Source of the DNA: Methylomusa anaerophila
Lineage (GTDB): Bacteria; Bacillota; Negativicutes; Sporomusales; Sporomusaceae
NCBI RefSeq assembly: GCF_003966895.1
Contig: NZ_AP018449.1
Span: 3,117,501 to 3,181,500, forward strand
Direction of reading: 5' to 3'
Length of the DNA: 64,000 nucleotides
Position numbers and translations under genes: made by a program. Under the pieces are notes generated by a model. The model worked only from the letters and a program-made list of their open reading frames with translations, did not search any database and was not told the DNA's origin. Below, one piece after another: positions 8,076 through 17,160 of the stretch. The number at the start of each line of letters is the position of its first letter. Position 1 is the first letter of the stretch.

Positions 8076-8190
8076 TAGATAACACCTCCTACCCATTATT
8101 TTGCCTAAAGGCTGCTGTTATATGCCAAATTAATATTGAAAAGTAAAAAGTAATATGTATGATACGCTGCTGTAACTGTTAAAGTATGGA

Positions 8191-8219
8191 TTGACATATT
8201 TTTTGTAACGTGCTAACAT
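8191..8219 (+). promoter_or_regulatory. Promoter of the B12 operon
   Basis: TTGACA (8191-8196), 17-bp spacer, TAACAT (8214-8219), some 55 bp before the riboswitch. Confidence 0.7.
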
Positions 8220-8272
8220 TTAAATTAAATTATATCCATATCATGCCATATCGTGACAATTTAATATTTTTT

Positions 8273-8470
8273 GAGACAGGTGCCCTACGGGGCTTAATAG
8301 GGAAGACCGGTGTGATACCGGCGCGGTCCCGCCACTGTAATGGGGAGCGAACCCAAAGAGGATGCCACTGGGATGAAAATCCTGGGAAGGTTTGGGTAAG
8401 CATTGATCCAGAGCCAGGATAACTGCCTGTCTGAAATCACCGTTTGACCTACGAGCGATAGGGAGGGGAT
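8273..8470 (+). promoter_or_regulatory. Cobalamin riboswitch 1
   Basis: Contains the conserved AdoCbl-riboswitch core: the TTAATAGGGAA and CCGGTGTG segments, GCGGTCCCGCCACTGTA, the GGTTTGGGTAAG loop and the B12 box GAGCCAGGATAACTGCC at 8411-8427. The P1 stem pairs GACAGG (about 8275) with CCTGTC (about 8426). The terminator at 8490-8520 is the likely expression platform, switching off the B12 uptake operon when cobalamin is plentiful. Confidence 0.95.
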
Positions 8471-8489
8471 TATTTGAGTAATCTTTCCT

Positions 8490-8520
8490 TCCCGGCTATT
8501 TTTTGCCGGGATTTTTATTT
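8490..8520 (+). terminator. Riboswitch-controlled terminator
   Basis: Stem TCCCGGC/GCCGGGA followed by TTTTTATTT, 20-50 bp after the riboswitch. Confidence 0.8.
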
Positions 8521-8534
8521 GGCAAGATTGCTAG

Positions 8535-8572
8535 GCATAAACCCCCCTTGTTTAGACAAGGGGGGTTTATGC
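8535..8572. repeat. Perfect 16-bp inverted repeat before btuC
   Basis: Arms 8535-8550 and 8557-8572 (GCATAAACCCCCCTTG and its exact complement), loop TTTAGA, followed by TTTATGG. A second strong hairpin in the same leader; may be a back-up terminator, a transcript-stabilising structure or a small palindromic repeat. Confidence 0.7.
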
Positions 8573-8632
8573 TTTATGGTAAAAAAAAGATAGGACGGCC
8601 CCGGAAAATACTAGACAGGAAGGGCGAAGCAT

Positions 8633-9676
8633 ATGACAGGCTGGCATAAAAACAAAGCTGTTTTATTTACATTTATGGGTGTATTATTAGCCGGTGCCAT
8701 ATTGTTGTCGCTGGCTTGGGGGCAGGTGTACGTGCCTGCCCAGTCCATGCTGGCGGTCATTGGCAAGCAATTGAATTTCCCCGGATTGCAGGGGGTGGGC
8801 CTGACCCAGGAACAGACGGCGGTTGTCTGGCACATCCGGATGCCGCGCACCCTGGTGGGGCTGTTGGTGGGAGCGGCGCTGGGCGTATCCGGGGCGGTCC
8901 TGCAAGGTGTGTTTGGCAATCCCTTGGCTGATCCGGGAATTATCGGGGTATCCAGCGGGGCGGCATTGGGGGCGGTTATCGCCATAGCTTTGGGGGTTAC
9001 GGCGAACGGCATCTTTTATATGCCGTTCTTTGCGCTGTCCGGCGCTTTACTGGCGGTGGGAATAACCGTGTCTCTGGCCCAGCGGGAGGGGAAAATACCG
9101 GTAATGGTGTTATTATTGGCAGGCGTGGCGGTGAGTATGCTGCTGGCGGCGCTGACAAACGGCATTTTGACCTTTATGAACGAATACCGGCTGCGGGAGT
9201 TTTTGTTCTGGATGGTGGGCGGCTTGGATTACCGCCGCTGGGATCACGTGTATCTGATTGCCGTGCCGGTTCTTGCCGGCATCAGTATATTATGTCTGCT
9301 GGCCAGACATCTCAATATTTTGGTGCTGGGCGAGCAGGAAGCCCGGTCGGTAGGAGTGCCGGCGGCTGCTTTCCGCCTGTTGCTGCTGTTCGTGGCGGCG
9401 GTGACCACTGCCACGGCCGTATGCGTTAGCGGTGCCATCGGTTTTGTCGGTTTGATTGTGCCGCATATTATGCGGCTGTTGATCGGGGCGGAGCATCGCA
9501 CGCTGCTGCCGGCTTGCGCCCTGGCGGGCGGCCTGTTTTTAGTCGGTTGCGACACTTTGGGGCGGATGCTGGTTCCGCCGGCGGAAATTCGTGTGGGGAT
9601 TATGACCGCCTTAATGGGAGCGCCGTACTTTCTCTATCTGTTGCGCCGGGCGCAGAAAGGAGGGGGACTGTTGTGA
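8633..9676 (+). CDS. btuC: Cobalamin/corrinoid ABC transporter permease (FecCD/BtuC family)
   Basis: 347 residues with about 10 membrane helices and FecCD landmarks: RMPRTLVGLLVGAALGVSGA, QGVFGNPLADPGIIGVSSG, SGAIGFVGLIVPHIMR and the final GAPYFLYLL. Imports corrinoid across the inner membrane together with the following ATPase. Placement directly behind a cobalamin riboswitch supports a corrinoid rather than siderophore substrate. ATG 8633 is preceded by a GGAAGGG site. First gene of a run extending to about 26.8 kb. No substrate-binding protein (BtuF) is encoded in this window. Confidence 0.93.
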   Translation: MTGWHKNKAVLFTFMGVLLAGAILLSLAWGQVYVPAQSMLAVIGKQLNFPGLQGVGLTQEQTAVVWHIRMPRTLVGLLVGAALGVSGAVLQGVFGNPLADPGIIGVSSGAALGAVIAIALGVTANGIFYMPFFALSGALLAVGITVSLAQREGKIPVMVLLLAGVAVSMLLAALTNGILTFMNEYRLREFLFWMVGGLDYRRWDHVYLIAVPVLAGISILCLLARHLNILVLGEQEARSVGVPAAAFRLLLLFVAAVTTATAVCVSGAIGFVGLIVPHIMRLLIGAEHRTLLPACALAGGLFLVGCDTLGRMLVPPAEIRVGIMTALMGAPYFLYLLRRAQKGGGLL

Positions 9677-10974
9677 ATATGACCGCACAGCAGGCGCTTA
9701 CAGCCGAAAATGTAAGTATCAGCATCGGGGTGAAACCTATTTTGCGGGATATTACTTTCACGGTTAGGCCGGGAGAGTTTGTCGGCATAATCGGTCCCAA
9801 CGGCGCGGGGAAAAGTACGCTGCTGCGCGGTTTGCGCGGTCTCACTCCTATGGCGGCGGGAAAGGTAAAAGTATTGGAACAGCCAATACGCAATCTGGGT
9901 GACAAGCAAATGGCGCGCGTTGCCGCCTATATGCAGCAGGAAGTCAACGTAGGCTTCGGGTTTACGGCGCTGGAAGTGGTGCTGGCCGGACGCTATCCCT
10001 ATTTGAAATGGTGGCAGAATGAGCGGGGCGAGGACTACCGGATTGCCCACAAGTACATGGCTTTTACCGGCGTGGAACAGTTGGCGGATCGGCCGGTGCA
10101 ACAGGTATCGGGCGGCGAACGGCAGCGGATTTTGCTGGCCAAAGTGCTGACCCAGGAGACGCCGCTCATTTTTCTCGACGAGCCGACGGCAAGTCTCGAC
10201 CTTTTATATCAGGAAGAAATTTTCCGGTATTGCCAGGTGATGTGCCGGCAGGGCAAGACGGTACTCATCATTGCTCATGATATAAAGCTGGCCGCCAAAT
10301 TTTGTTCCCGGCTGATTTTATTGGCCGGCGGCGCGATCGTTGCCGACGGAACGCCGGCGGAAGTCATTACGGTGGAAAATCTGGAAAAGGCCTACGGTCT
10401 GCATTCGGCTGTTTTCATTAACAAAGTGACCGGCAATCTGGATATTCACACTTATGCGGCGGCCACTGACACTGCCGGGCGGCAGACCGTCCACATCATC
10501 GGCGGCGGCGGTTCAGCCGGAAATATAATCCGGGTATTGCATGAAAAATCCTATAGTTTGACCGGCGGTGTTTTTCAGTCCGGTGACACGGATACGGACG
10601 TAGCGCTGGCTTTTGGGATGGATGCCGTGCTGGGACAGCCATTTTCCCCCATTGATGCAGGGCAAGGCGAGCAAAACCGGGAAAAAATCGTCAATGCCGA
10701 TTGGGCGGTCCTGACCAATCTTTATTACGGCGAGCAAAATTTGGATAATCTTGATGCCGCTTTTGCTGCCAGGAAGCTTATCGTGATCGAGGATACACCC
10801 ATCGAACAGCGGGATTTTACCGGCGGCAAGGCGGTTCGTATATACCGCCAGCTGATAGAACGGCCGCAAGTCACCGTCATGACGGCGGCGCAATTTGTGG
10901 CGGGAATAGACGGACGGCATAATGCCGATCAACTGGAAGAGGAGAGAAAAAAATGGGACGCATACTGTTTTTGA
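9673..10974 (+). CDS. btuD: Corrinoid ABC transporter ATPase with extra C-terminal domain
   Basis: 433 residues. Residues 1-255 are a FepC/BtuD-type ATPase: Walker A GPNGAGKST, signature VSGGERQR, Walker B LIFLDEPTASLD, H-loop IIAHD. Residues about 270-433 form an additional domain beginning HIIGGGGSAGNI (Rossmann-like glycine turn) with an ADWAVLTNLYYG segment; its function is unknown but it could bind a nucleotide or corrinoid. The frame is open far upstream inside btuC; GTG 9673 is chosen (AGGAGG 9 nt upstream, GTGA overlap with the btuC stop). ATG 9679 is the alternative. Confidence 0.9.
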   Translation: MNMTAQQALTAENVSISIGVKPILRDITFTVRPGEFVGIIGPNGAGKSTLLRGLRGLTPMAAGKVKVLEQPIRNLGDKQMARVAAYMQQEVNVGFGFTALEVVLAGRYPYLKWWQNERGEDYRIAHKYMAFTGVEQLADRPVQQVSGGERQRILLAKVLTQETPLIFLDEPTASLDLLYQEEIFRYCQVMCRQGKTVLIIAHDIKLAAKFCSRLILLAGGAIVADGTPAEVITVENLEKAYGLHSAVFINKVTGNLDIHTYAAATDTAGRQTVHIIGGGGSAGNIIRVLHEKSYSLTGGVFQSGDTDTDVALAFGMDAVLGQPFSPIDAGQGEQNREKIVNADWAVLTNLYYGEQNLDNLDAAFAARKLIVIEDTPIEQRDFTGGKAVRIYRQLIERPQVTVMTAAQFVAGIDGRHNADQLEEERKKWDAYCF

Positions 10975-13900
10975 CTAATATCGACCGTCAGTACATCATG
11001 ATGGACCAGGCCCGGGATTACCTGGAAAAAGAAGGCCGCCTGCCGGGGGGCAGCCAGGTCCTGTTGTTGAATGATGCCAGTAACTGGGGACCGGATTGTC
11101 CCCAAATGTTTAGCGGGAGTGACCTGGTGTTGTTTTCCTGGATGGGAACCAGCCACGACACTCATTTCTTGAAGAAGGCGACCGCCTTCTTGCGGGAACA
11201 AGGCATTATCCATACCCTGCTGGCAACCGACCCTGATCCGGAAGACACCGTCCACGGCGTCACGCCGGCGGAGCGGGAGATAATGCGTACCTATCTGCTC
11301 TACAGCGGTATGGAAAATTACCGGAATCTCTGGCTGTGGCTGGCTTGCACCTACAGCAATGCAGACCTGGCATACCAAAAGCCGCAGCCTTTGTTGTGGA
11401 ACGGTATTTTCCATCCCCAGGCCGATACGCCGTTTACCAACGGCAGGGAGCACCACCGCCGGTACTGCCGTCCGGACCGGCCGACAATCGGCATCTTGTT
11501 TCCCCGCGATGAGTGGGTGTGGGCGGACTTGGCATACCAGACAGCGCTGGTGGCGGAGATCGAACGGCAAGGCATGAACGCGATGGCGGTGTTCAGCCAT
11601 TGGGCGCGCAACCCGGAAGTTAACGCGCCGGGCGTGGATGATACCGTACAAGCTTACTTTTATGTGGACGGCATGCCGGTCATTGATGTGTTGCTTAATA
11701 CCTTTAAATTTTCTTTGACGGTAGGCCGGCCGGTTGACCAGGAGTTTCTGCACCGTCTGGATGTGCCGGTCCTGCAGGCGTATGGCCTTTTGCAGCCTTG
11801 CCAGGACTGGCAGGACAGCATTGAGGGCATGACGCCCATGGAAGTATCCTGCAGTATTTCCATGCCGGAATTTGACGGCATCATTCATGGGGTGCCGGTA
11901 GCCGCCAAAGAAAATCTGCCGGACGGGACCAGAAGATATCTGCCCATTCCCGACCGGCTGGCCGCGGTGGTGCGTAAAGCCGGCAAATGGGCCAGGCTGC
12001 GCCGCAAAGCCAACAGTGAAAAGAAGATCGCCATTATTTTTCATAATTATCCGGCCACCAATTCCAATATCGGCAGCGCCCAGGGCATGGATTCGCCGGC
12101 TAGCATCAGACTGCTGCTGCAACATATGGCGGCGAGGGGTTACCGTGTGGATCACATTCCGGCCGACAGCCAGACGCTGATGAATGAATTGCTGGCTCAG
12201 GCTACCAATGACCGGCGCTTTTTAACCGACGAACAAATTGAAAATGCTCCCGGGAAGGTAAGCGAAGTGCAATACCGGCAATGGTTCGGCGAATTGGCGG
12301 CGGAAAATCAGGAGCAGCTGCGGCGGGAATGGGGAGCGCCTCCCGGTGATGTTTTTTATTATGACGGTGAATTACTGGTTCCCGGTATGCTGAACGGCAA
12401 TATCTTCATTACCGTGCAACCGCCGCGGGGGTTTGGCGAAGATCCCGGGAAAATACTGCATTCGCCGGACTGCGCACCAACGCATCATTATTTGGCTTAT
12501 TACCACTGGGTACGGGATATCTGGCAGGCGGACGCGGTGGTGCACGTGGGCACTCATGGGACGTTGGAATGGCTGCCCGGCAAAGGGATGGGACTGTCGC
12601 GGCAATGCTATCCTGATTTGGCCATCGGTGATTTGCCTAATGTGTATCCGTATCTGATTACCATAGTCGGCGAAGGCATCCAGGCCAAGCGCCGCGGCGC
12701 CGCCTGCCTGATCGGGCATTTGCCGCCGCCCATGAGCCATGCCGATATCTATGAGGAATTAGCTGAGCTGGAAAAGCTGCTGGATGAGTATGCCCATTTC
12801 AAATTGAACCAACCCGGCAATACAGAAGTCGTGGCCAACCTGATTCGGGAAAAAGTACTTGCCGCCAATTTGAGCGAAGACCTTCCCGAACAGCCCTTTG
12901 ACGAATATGTCCAGCGTCTGCACGCCTACGTTACCGATATAAAAAACATGCAAATCCGGGTGGGACTGCACGTATTGGGCTGCCCGCCGCAAAATGACAT
13001 GCTGGCGGAATATTTGCTGGCCCTTACCCGTATGGACAACGGGGATATTCCGTCGTTGCCCAAAACCATTGCCGCCGTCTATGGGTATGACTATTACGAA
13101 CTCATTGAGCAAAGCGGCCAGCTGCTGCCGGACGGCAGTAAGACCTGCGGGGCGCTGCTGGATGATATCCGGGATCACTGCCGTCAAGTGGTGACCCTCC
13201 TGGCAGAGTGTGATTTCTCTATCGCTGAAACGGAGCGGATCCTGAACCTGCCGTGGGCGGTCCAGGCTCAACAACCGCTGCGGGAACAATTGCGGCAGGT
13301 CACACGGTATATCTGCGAAAAATTGGTCCCCAGCGTGGGGCAAACCGACCAGGAGATAACCAATTTACTGCGGGCGCTGGAAAGCCGCTACATTGAACCG
13401 GGTCCGGCCGGCTCGCCCACCAGCGGCATGGCGGACATTCTGCCGACAGGACGCAACTTTTACGGCGTTGACCCGCGTACGCTGCCCTCCCCGGCCGCCT
13501 GGGAAATCGGCAAGACTTTGGGCGACGGCGTCATTGAGCGCTATATCAGGGAAGAGGGCCGGTATCCGGAAAATATCGGCATGGTGATATGGTGCGGCGC
13601 CAATATGCGCAGCCATGGCCAGTGTATCGCCGAATTTTTATATTTACTGGGGGTTAAGCCGGTATGGCAGAAAGGCAGTCTGCGGGTGGTGGATTTGGAA
13701 ATTATTCCGGCGCCTGAACTGAAACGGCCGCGGATTGATGTGATGGCCCGCATCAGCGGGCTGCTGCGCGATGCTATGCCCACGGCCGCTGCCTGGATGG
13801 ACAAGGCGGTCGGCTTGGTTGCCCAATTGGACGAAAGCCCGGAAGTTAATTACGTGCGCAAGCATGTGCTCAATGATGCGAAGCAATTGGCGGCAGAAGG

Positions 13901-14705
13901 CGTCGACAGTTGCCAGGCCTGGGAACAAGCCTGTTATCGCGTGTTTGGCTGTCCGCCGGGAGCTTACGGAGCCGGCGTCGGGCATCTTTTGGAAGAAAAA
14001 AATTGGGAGACGGTGGACGATCTGGCGAAAGTATATGTACGCTGGGGAGCCCACGCCTATGGCAGCAAGGTTAACGGCGCGTTTGTACCCCAGTTGTTCA
14101 GCAAGCGTCTGGGCAGTCTGGACGTTACCGTCAAAAACGAGGACAACCGGGAAGTGCATATGCTCAATTCCGATGATTTTAACGCCTACCACGGCGGCAT
14201 GATTGCCGCGGTGCGCAGTCTAAAAGGCGAGGCGCCCCGTTCCTACTGCGGTGACAGTTCCGACAGGCAGCATGTGGCGCTGCGCAGTTTGGCGGAAGAG
14301 TTTAAACGCTTGTTCCGGGGGGAAGTAATGAACCCGAAATATATTGAAGGAATGAAACAGCACGGCTATAAAGGAGCGGCCGATTTGGCCGGCGTGGTGG
14401 CCCATTGCTACGAGTGGGATGCCACCAGTGACGTGATGGAAGATTGGATGTACGACGGTTTGGCGCAAAAATACGCCCTCGATGGGGAGATGCGCCAGTG
14501 GATGCAAGAAGTTAATCCCTGGGCGCTGCAGCGTATCGCCGACAAACTGCTGGAAGCCGAGCAGCGTGGTTTGTGGCAGGCGGATAACGAGACCAAGCAG
14601 GAGCTGCAGCGGCTCTATCTGGCTATCGAAGGGGAACTGGAAGAACGTGGTGATGAAAATTTGAAGGAGAAATGCAATGAAACTATGTACCTTGTCAACC
14701 GGTGA
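10953..14705 (+). CDS. cobN: CobN-type cobaltochelatase large subunit
   Basis: 1250 residues, the usual length for CobN/BchH chelatase H subunits. The metal-insertion core is recognisable: HNYPATNSNIGSA, the VHVGTHGTLEWLPGKG motif, GDLPNVYPYLI, KRRGAACLIGHLPP, and later YGVDPRTLPSPAAWEIG, GMVIWCGANMRSHG and WGAHAYGS. CobN inserts cobalt into hydrogenobyrinic acid a,c-diamide in aerobic cobalamin synthesis, with AAA+ partners supplying ATP-driven conformational change; here ChlI- and ChlD-like partners follow. Starts within the btuD 3' end (22-bp overlap) with GAGGAG upstream. In an anaerobe CbiK/CbiX normally inserts cobalt, so this copy in a B12 uptake operon may act on scavenged metal-free corrinoids or have another role. 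Confidence 0.92.
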   Translation: MGRILFLTNIDRQYIMMDQARDYLEKEGRLPGGSQVLLLNDASNWGPDCPQMFSGSDLVLFSWMGTSHDTHFLKKATAFLREQGIIHTLLATDPDPEDTVHGVTPAEREIMRTYLLYSGMENYRNLWLWLACTYSNADLAYQKPQPLLWNGIFHPQADTPFTNGREHHRRYCRPDRPTIGILFPRDEWVWADLAYQTALVAEIERQGMNAMAVFSHWARNPEVNAPGVDDTVQAYFYVDGMPVIDVLLNTFKFSLTVGRPVDQEFLHRLDVPVLQAYGLLQPCQDWQDSIEGMTPMEVSCSISMPEFDGIIHGVPVAAKENLPDGTRRYLPIPDRLAAVVRKAGKWARLRRKANSEKKIAIIFHNYPATNSNIGSAQGMDSPASIRLLLQHMAARGYRVDHIPADSQTLMNELLAQATNDRRFLTDEQIENAPGKVSEVQYRQWFGELAAENQEQLRREWGAPPGDVFYYDGELLVPGMLNGNIFITVQPPRGFGEDPGKILHSPDCAPTHHYLAYYHWVRDIWQADAVVHVGTHGTLEWLPGKGMGLSRQCYPDLAIGDLPNVYPYLITIVGEGIQAKRRGAACLIGHLPPPMSHADIYEELAELEKLLDEYAHFKLNQPGNTEVVANLIREKVLAANLSEDLPEQPFDEYVQRLHAYVTDIKNMQIRVGLHVLGCPPQNDMLAEYLLALTRMDNGDIPSLPKTIAAVYGYDYYELIEQSGQLLPDGSKTCGALLDDIRDHCRQVVTLLAECDFSIAETERILNLPWAVQAQQPLREQLRQVTRYICEKLVPSVGQTDQEITNLLRALESRYIEPGPAGSPTSGMADILPTGRNFYGVDPRTLPSPAAWEIGKTLGDGVIERYIREEGRYPENIGMVIWCGANMRSHGQCIAEFLYLLGVKPVWQKGSLRVVDLEIIPAPELKRPRIDVMARISGLLRDAMPTAAAWMDKAVGLVAQLDESPEVNYVRKHVLNDAKQLAAEGVDSCQAWEQACYRVFGCPPGAYGAGVGHLLEEKNWETVDDLAKVYVRWGAHAYGSKVNGAFVPQLFSKRLGSLDVTVKNEDNREVHMLNSDDFNAYHGGMIAAVRSLKGEAPRSYCGDSSDRQHVALRSLAEEFKRLFRGEVMNPKYIEGMKQHGYKGAADLAGVVAHCYEWDATSDVMEDWMYDGLAQKYALDGEMRQWMQEVNPWALQRIADKLLEAEQRGLWQADNETKQELQRLYLAIEGELEERGDENLKEKCNETMYLVNR

Positions 14706-15768
14706 TGATGTCTACCGGTATTATAAAAGCATTGTCCTTATGTTTGCCGCCGAGCGTAAAGTCCTCAGCACGGCGGTGCTGAACGGCGGCTACCAGGAAA
14801 ATTTGACGGCTGTATTTAATCATGATGTCAATCCCGGCGCGGGGATGGCCTGCACATTGCGCGCGCCCACTTATGAGGGGCATATGCGGCTGATAGCGCA
14901 GGAAGCAGGGCTTGATCCCGATACGGTGTCCGGTATGGGGACAGCCGCTTCCATGGAAAATGTGTCCATAAAGACTGAAAGCTATCAAACCCTGACAGTA
15001 ACTGCCCTGGTAACCGGCGGCGTGGAGGTGAACGGCGGCCGGGTAGGCGATCCGGCCACCCATTTTCAACCCGTCGACAAAAGCGTTATCTATAAACCGG
15101 GGACCATCAACATCATGCTGGTAATTGACGCCGACATGCCGCCCGGTACACTGGCCAGGGCGCTGGTCACCTGTACCGAAGCCAAAACAGCGGCGCTGCA
15201 GGAACTCATGGCCGGCAGCAATTATTCCAATGGTTTGGCCACAGGGTCGGGAACCGATCAAAGCATTGTTATCGCCAATCCGGCTTCGCCTTTGTATCTG
15301 GAGAGTGCGGGCAAGCATTCCAAATTAGGGGAACTGATCGGCCGCGCAGTCAAGCAAGCTGTTAAAGAGGCCTTACTGCGCCAGACCGGACTGTCGCCGG
15401 CGCAGCAGCACAGCGTACTTCAGCGCATCAAACGCTTCGGCGTAAAGGAAGAAAACTTGTGGCAGGAATATGCGGCGGACAATGGGGGAAATGTCATTAA
15501 ACCGCGGTTTTTGGAGCACTTGTATCAGTTGGATACAGACCCGCAGCTGGTTACCTACACGTCCCTGTATGTTCATTTGCTGGATCAATTCCTCTGGGAA
15601 TTGTTGTCCGGCGAGGAAATCAGGCCGGCCGGCAACGAATTGCTGGCCCTGGTTGCCGGTAAGTTCGGTGTCCCGGCGCCGGTGATTGCCGGACCGGAAC
15701 TTGAAGACTGCCTTCAGGCCTGGACGAGGTTGGTGATTCGTATTGTGAGGGAAAAATACAGTTGCTAA
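14677..15768 (+). CDS. cbiZ: Adenosylcobinamide amidohydrolase, cytoplasmic copy
   Basis: 363 residues. The CbiZ core is seen around residues 85-210: SGMGTAASMENV, TVTALVTGGVEVNGGRVGDP, the IDADMPPGTLARALVT turn, then ATGSGTDQSIVIAN. A C-terminal helical extension (about 210-363) follows. CbiZ hydrolyses the amide linking cobyric acid to aminopropanol in cobinamide, and in Rhodobacter also pseudocobalamin, allowing lower-ligand remodelling. No signal peptide: the protein begins MKLCTLSTGDD directly. AAGGAG lies 7 nt before ATG 14677; the gene overlaps cobN by 29 bp. A close paralogue with a signal peptide ends this operon. Confidence 0.92.
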   Translation: MKLCTLSTGDDVYRYYKSIVLMFAAERKVLSTAVLNGGYQENLTAVFNHDVNPGAGMACTLRAPTYEGHMRLIAQEAGLDPDTVSGMGTAASMENVSIKTESYQTLTVTALVTGGVEVNGGRVGDPATHFQPVDKSVIYKPGTINIMLVIDADMPPGTLARALVTCTEAKTAALQELMAGSNYSNGLATGSGTDQSIVIANPASPLYLESAGKHSKLGELIGRAVKQAVKEALLRQTGLSPAQQHSVLQRIKRFGVKEENLWQEYAADNGGNVIKPRFLEHLYQLDTDPQLVTYTSLYVHLLDQFLWELLSGEEIRPAGNELLALVAGKFGVPAPVIAGPELEDCLQAWTRLVIRIVREKYSC

Positions 15769-15789
15769 ACATAAGGAGTGAAAAGAATT

Positions 15790-16827
15790 TTGCAACAACA
15801 TACAGCCGTTTATCCGTTTACAGCCATTGTCGGTCAGGAGGACATGAAACTGGCACTTATTTTAAATGTAATTAATCCCGCCCTGGGCGGAGTACTGATC
15901 AAGGGAGAAAAAGGCACGGCCAAATCAACCGCCGTGCGGGCGCTGGCCGATTTATTGCCGGCAATGGAAGCCGTGCAGGACTGCCCGTTTAACTGTGATC
16001 CCGGCGATAGCAACCGCCTGTGTGAAGGATGTCTGGCCAAAAGGCCCCAATCTTTTACCACCCGTTCAGTGAAAATGAGGGTGGTCGAACTACCGGTCAG
16101 CGCCACGGAAGACCGGGTGGTCGGTACGCTGGATATTGAACATGCCATTAAACACGGGGAAAAAAAGTTTGAACCCGGCATTTTAGCCCAGGCCAACCGT
16201 AACATTCTGTATGTGGATGAAGTGAACTTATTGGACGACCATGTGGTGGATGTGCTTTTGGACGCAGCCGCCATGGGCGTCAATACGGTAGAACGGGAAG
16301 GAGTGTCCTATTCCCATCCGGCCCGGTTCGTGCTGGTGGGGACCATGAATCCGGAAGAAGGTGACATCAGGCCGCAGCTTTTGGACCGGTTCGGGTTGTC
16401 AGTTTTAGTGGCCGGCGAGCACCGGCCCGAGCAGCGGGTGGAAGTCGTCAAACGCCGGCTGGCCTATGAACAGGACGCGGTCGGCTTTGCGATTGGGTAT
16501 GAAGAAGAACAGCACCAGTTGGGCAGCGGCATTATCGAGGCGCGCCGGTTGTTGCCGCAGGTTACCATTGACGACGATTTGCTGCTGCTGGTGGCGAAAA
16601 TAGCTGTTGAACTGGATGTTGACGGTCACCGGGCGGATATCACCGTCATCAAAACGGCGCTGACGCTGGCAGCCTTCGCCGGCCGGGAAAAGGCGGCGCC
16701 GGAAGATGTGAAAAAAGCCGCCTGGCTGGCTTTGCCCCACCGCATGCGCCGCCGTCCCTTCGAAGAAGGGGCGCTTGACTGGGAAAAGGTCGAGGCATTC
16801 TTTGATGCAACTATTCACCTCAAGTAG
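15790..16827 (+). CDS. ChlI/BchI-like AAA+ subunit of a metal chelatase
   Basis: About 345 residues: Walker A GEKGTAKS (39-46), Walker [13 protein letters not shown], sensor [19 protein letters not shown], as in the Mg/Co-chelatase I subunit. An insertion with four cysteines ([15 protein letters not shown]) suggests a zinc site, as seen in cobaltochelatase-associated I subunits. The hexamer would power the CobN H subunit. The frame opens with GTG 15778, which overlaps the AAGGAG ribosome site; TTG 15790, 11 nt after it, is the better start. Lies 21 bp after cbiZ. Confidence 0.9.
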   Translation: MQQHTAVYPFTAIVGQEDMKLALILNVINPALGGVLIKGEKGTAKSTAVRALADLLPAMEAVQDCPFNCDPGDSNRLCEGCLAKRPQSFTTRSVKMRVVELPVSATEDRVVGTLDIEHAIKHGEKKFEPGILAQANRNILYVDEVNLLDDHVVDVLLDAAAMGVNTVEREGVSYSHPARFVLVGTMNPEEGDIRPQLLDRFGLSVLVAGEHRPEQRVEVVKRRLAYEQDAVGFAIGYEEEQHQLGSGIIEARRLLPQVTIDDDLLLLVAKIAVELDVDGHRADITVIKTALTLAAFAGREKAAPEDVKKAAWLALPHRMRRRPFEEGALDWEKVEAFFDATIHLK

Positions 16828-17160
16828 GGAACTGCTTATAAACCGCCATCTGCGTCGTTGCTCTTGCGGTCCTCACTCCAGCCGTTCTGGCCTAGTTAGC
16901 CTTTTTCTAAGTAGTCTGTGCGGACCCCCAGTACGCTTCCGCTCCGGTCCTCGCACAAACTATTATGCTAAGCAAACGAAATCAGAATCGTCGTCGCGCC
17001 TAGTCGGTCTGACTATGATAGTCGATCTGTAATTAGCAAATTTCATTGCAATAAGTATTTTTCACATGCAACGGTACCTGACGATTTCTAAGCAGTCCGT
17101 GGCATTTGATAACTTGAGTAAGATTTATTTAATAATAATGACGGTTAAGGAGGGAATAAA
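16828..17160. repeat. Intergenic insert between the ChlI-like and ChlD-like genes, possible dispersed repeat
   Basis: 333 non-coding bases in an operon where other gaps are below about 40-85 bp. It contains an imperfect hairpin (about 16917-16957, TGTGCG-GACC pairing with GGTCC-CGCACA), a related pair of direct repeats TTCTAAGTAGTCTGTG (about 16905) and TTCTAAGCAGTCCGTG (about 17086), and the palindrome GACTAT-G-ATAGTC. Reads like an inserted intergenic repeat. A weak AT-rich promoter-like stretch precedes the next gene. Confidence 0.45.

Noticed and set aside
8210..8422. Short plus-strand frame across riboswitch 1
   Set aside because: It lies inside the structured cobalamin riboswitch RNA and lacks a ribosome site.
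10929..12155. A 408-codon minus-strand frame opposite cobN
   Set aside because: GC-rich antisense shadow; composition (His/Arg/Gln-rich, no domains) and lack of a ribosome site speak against a gene.
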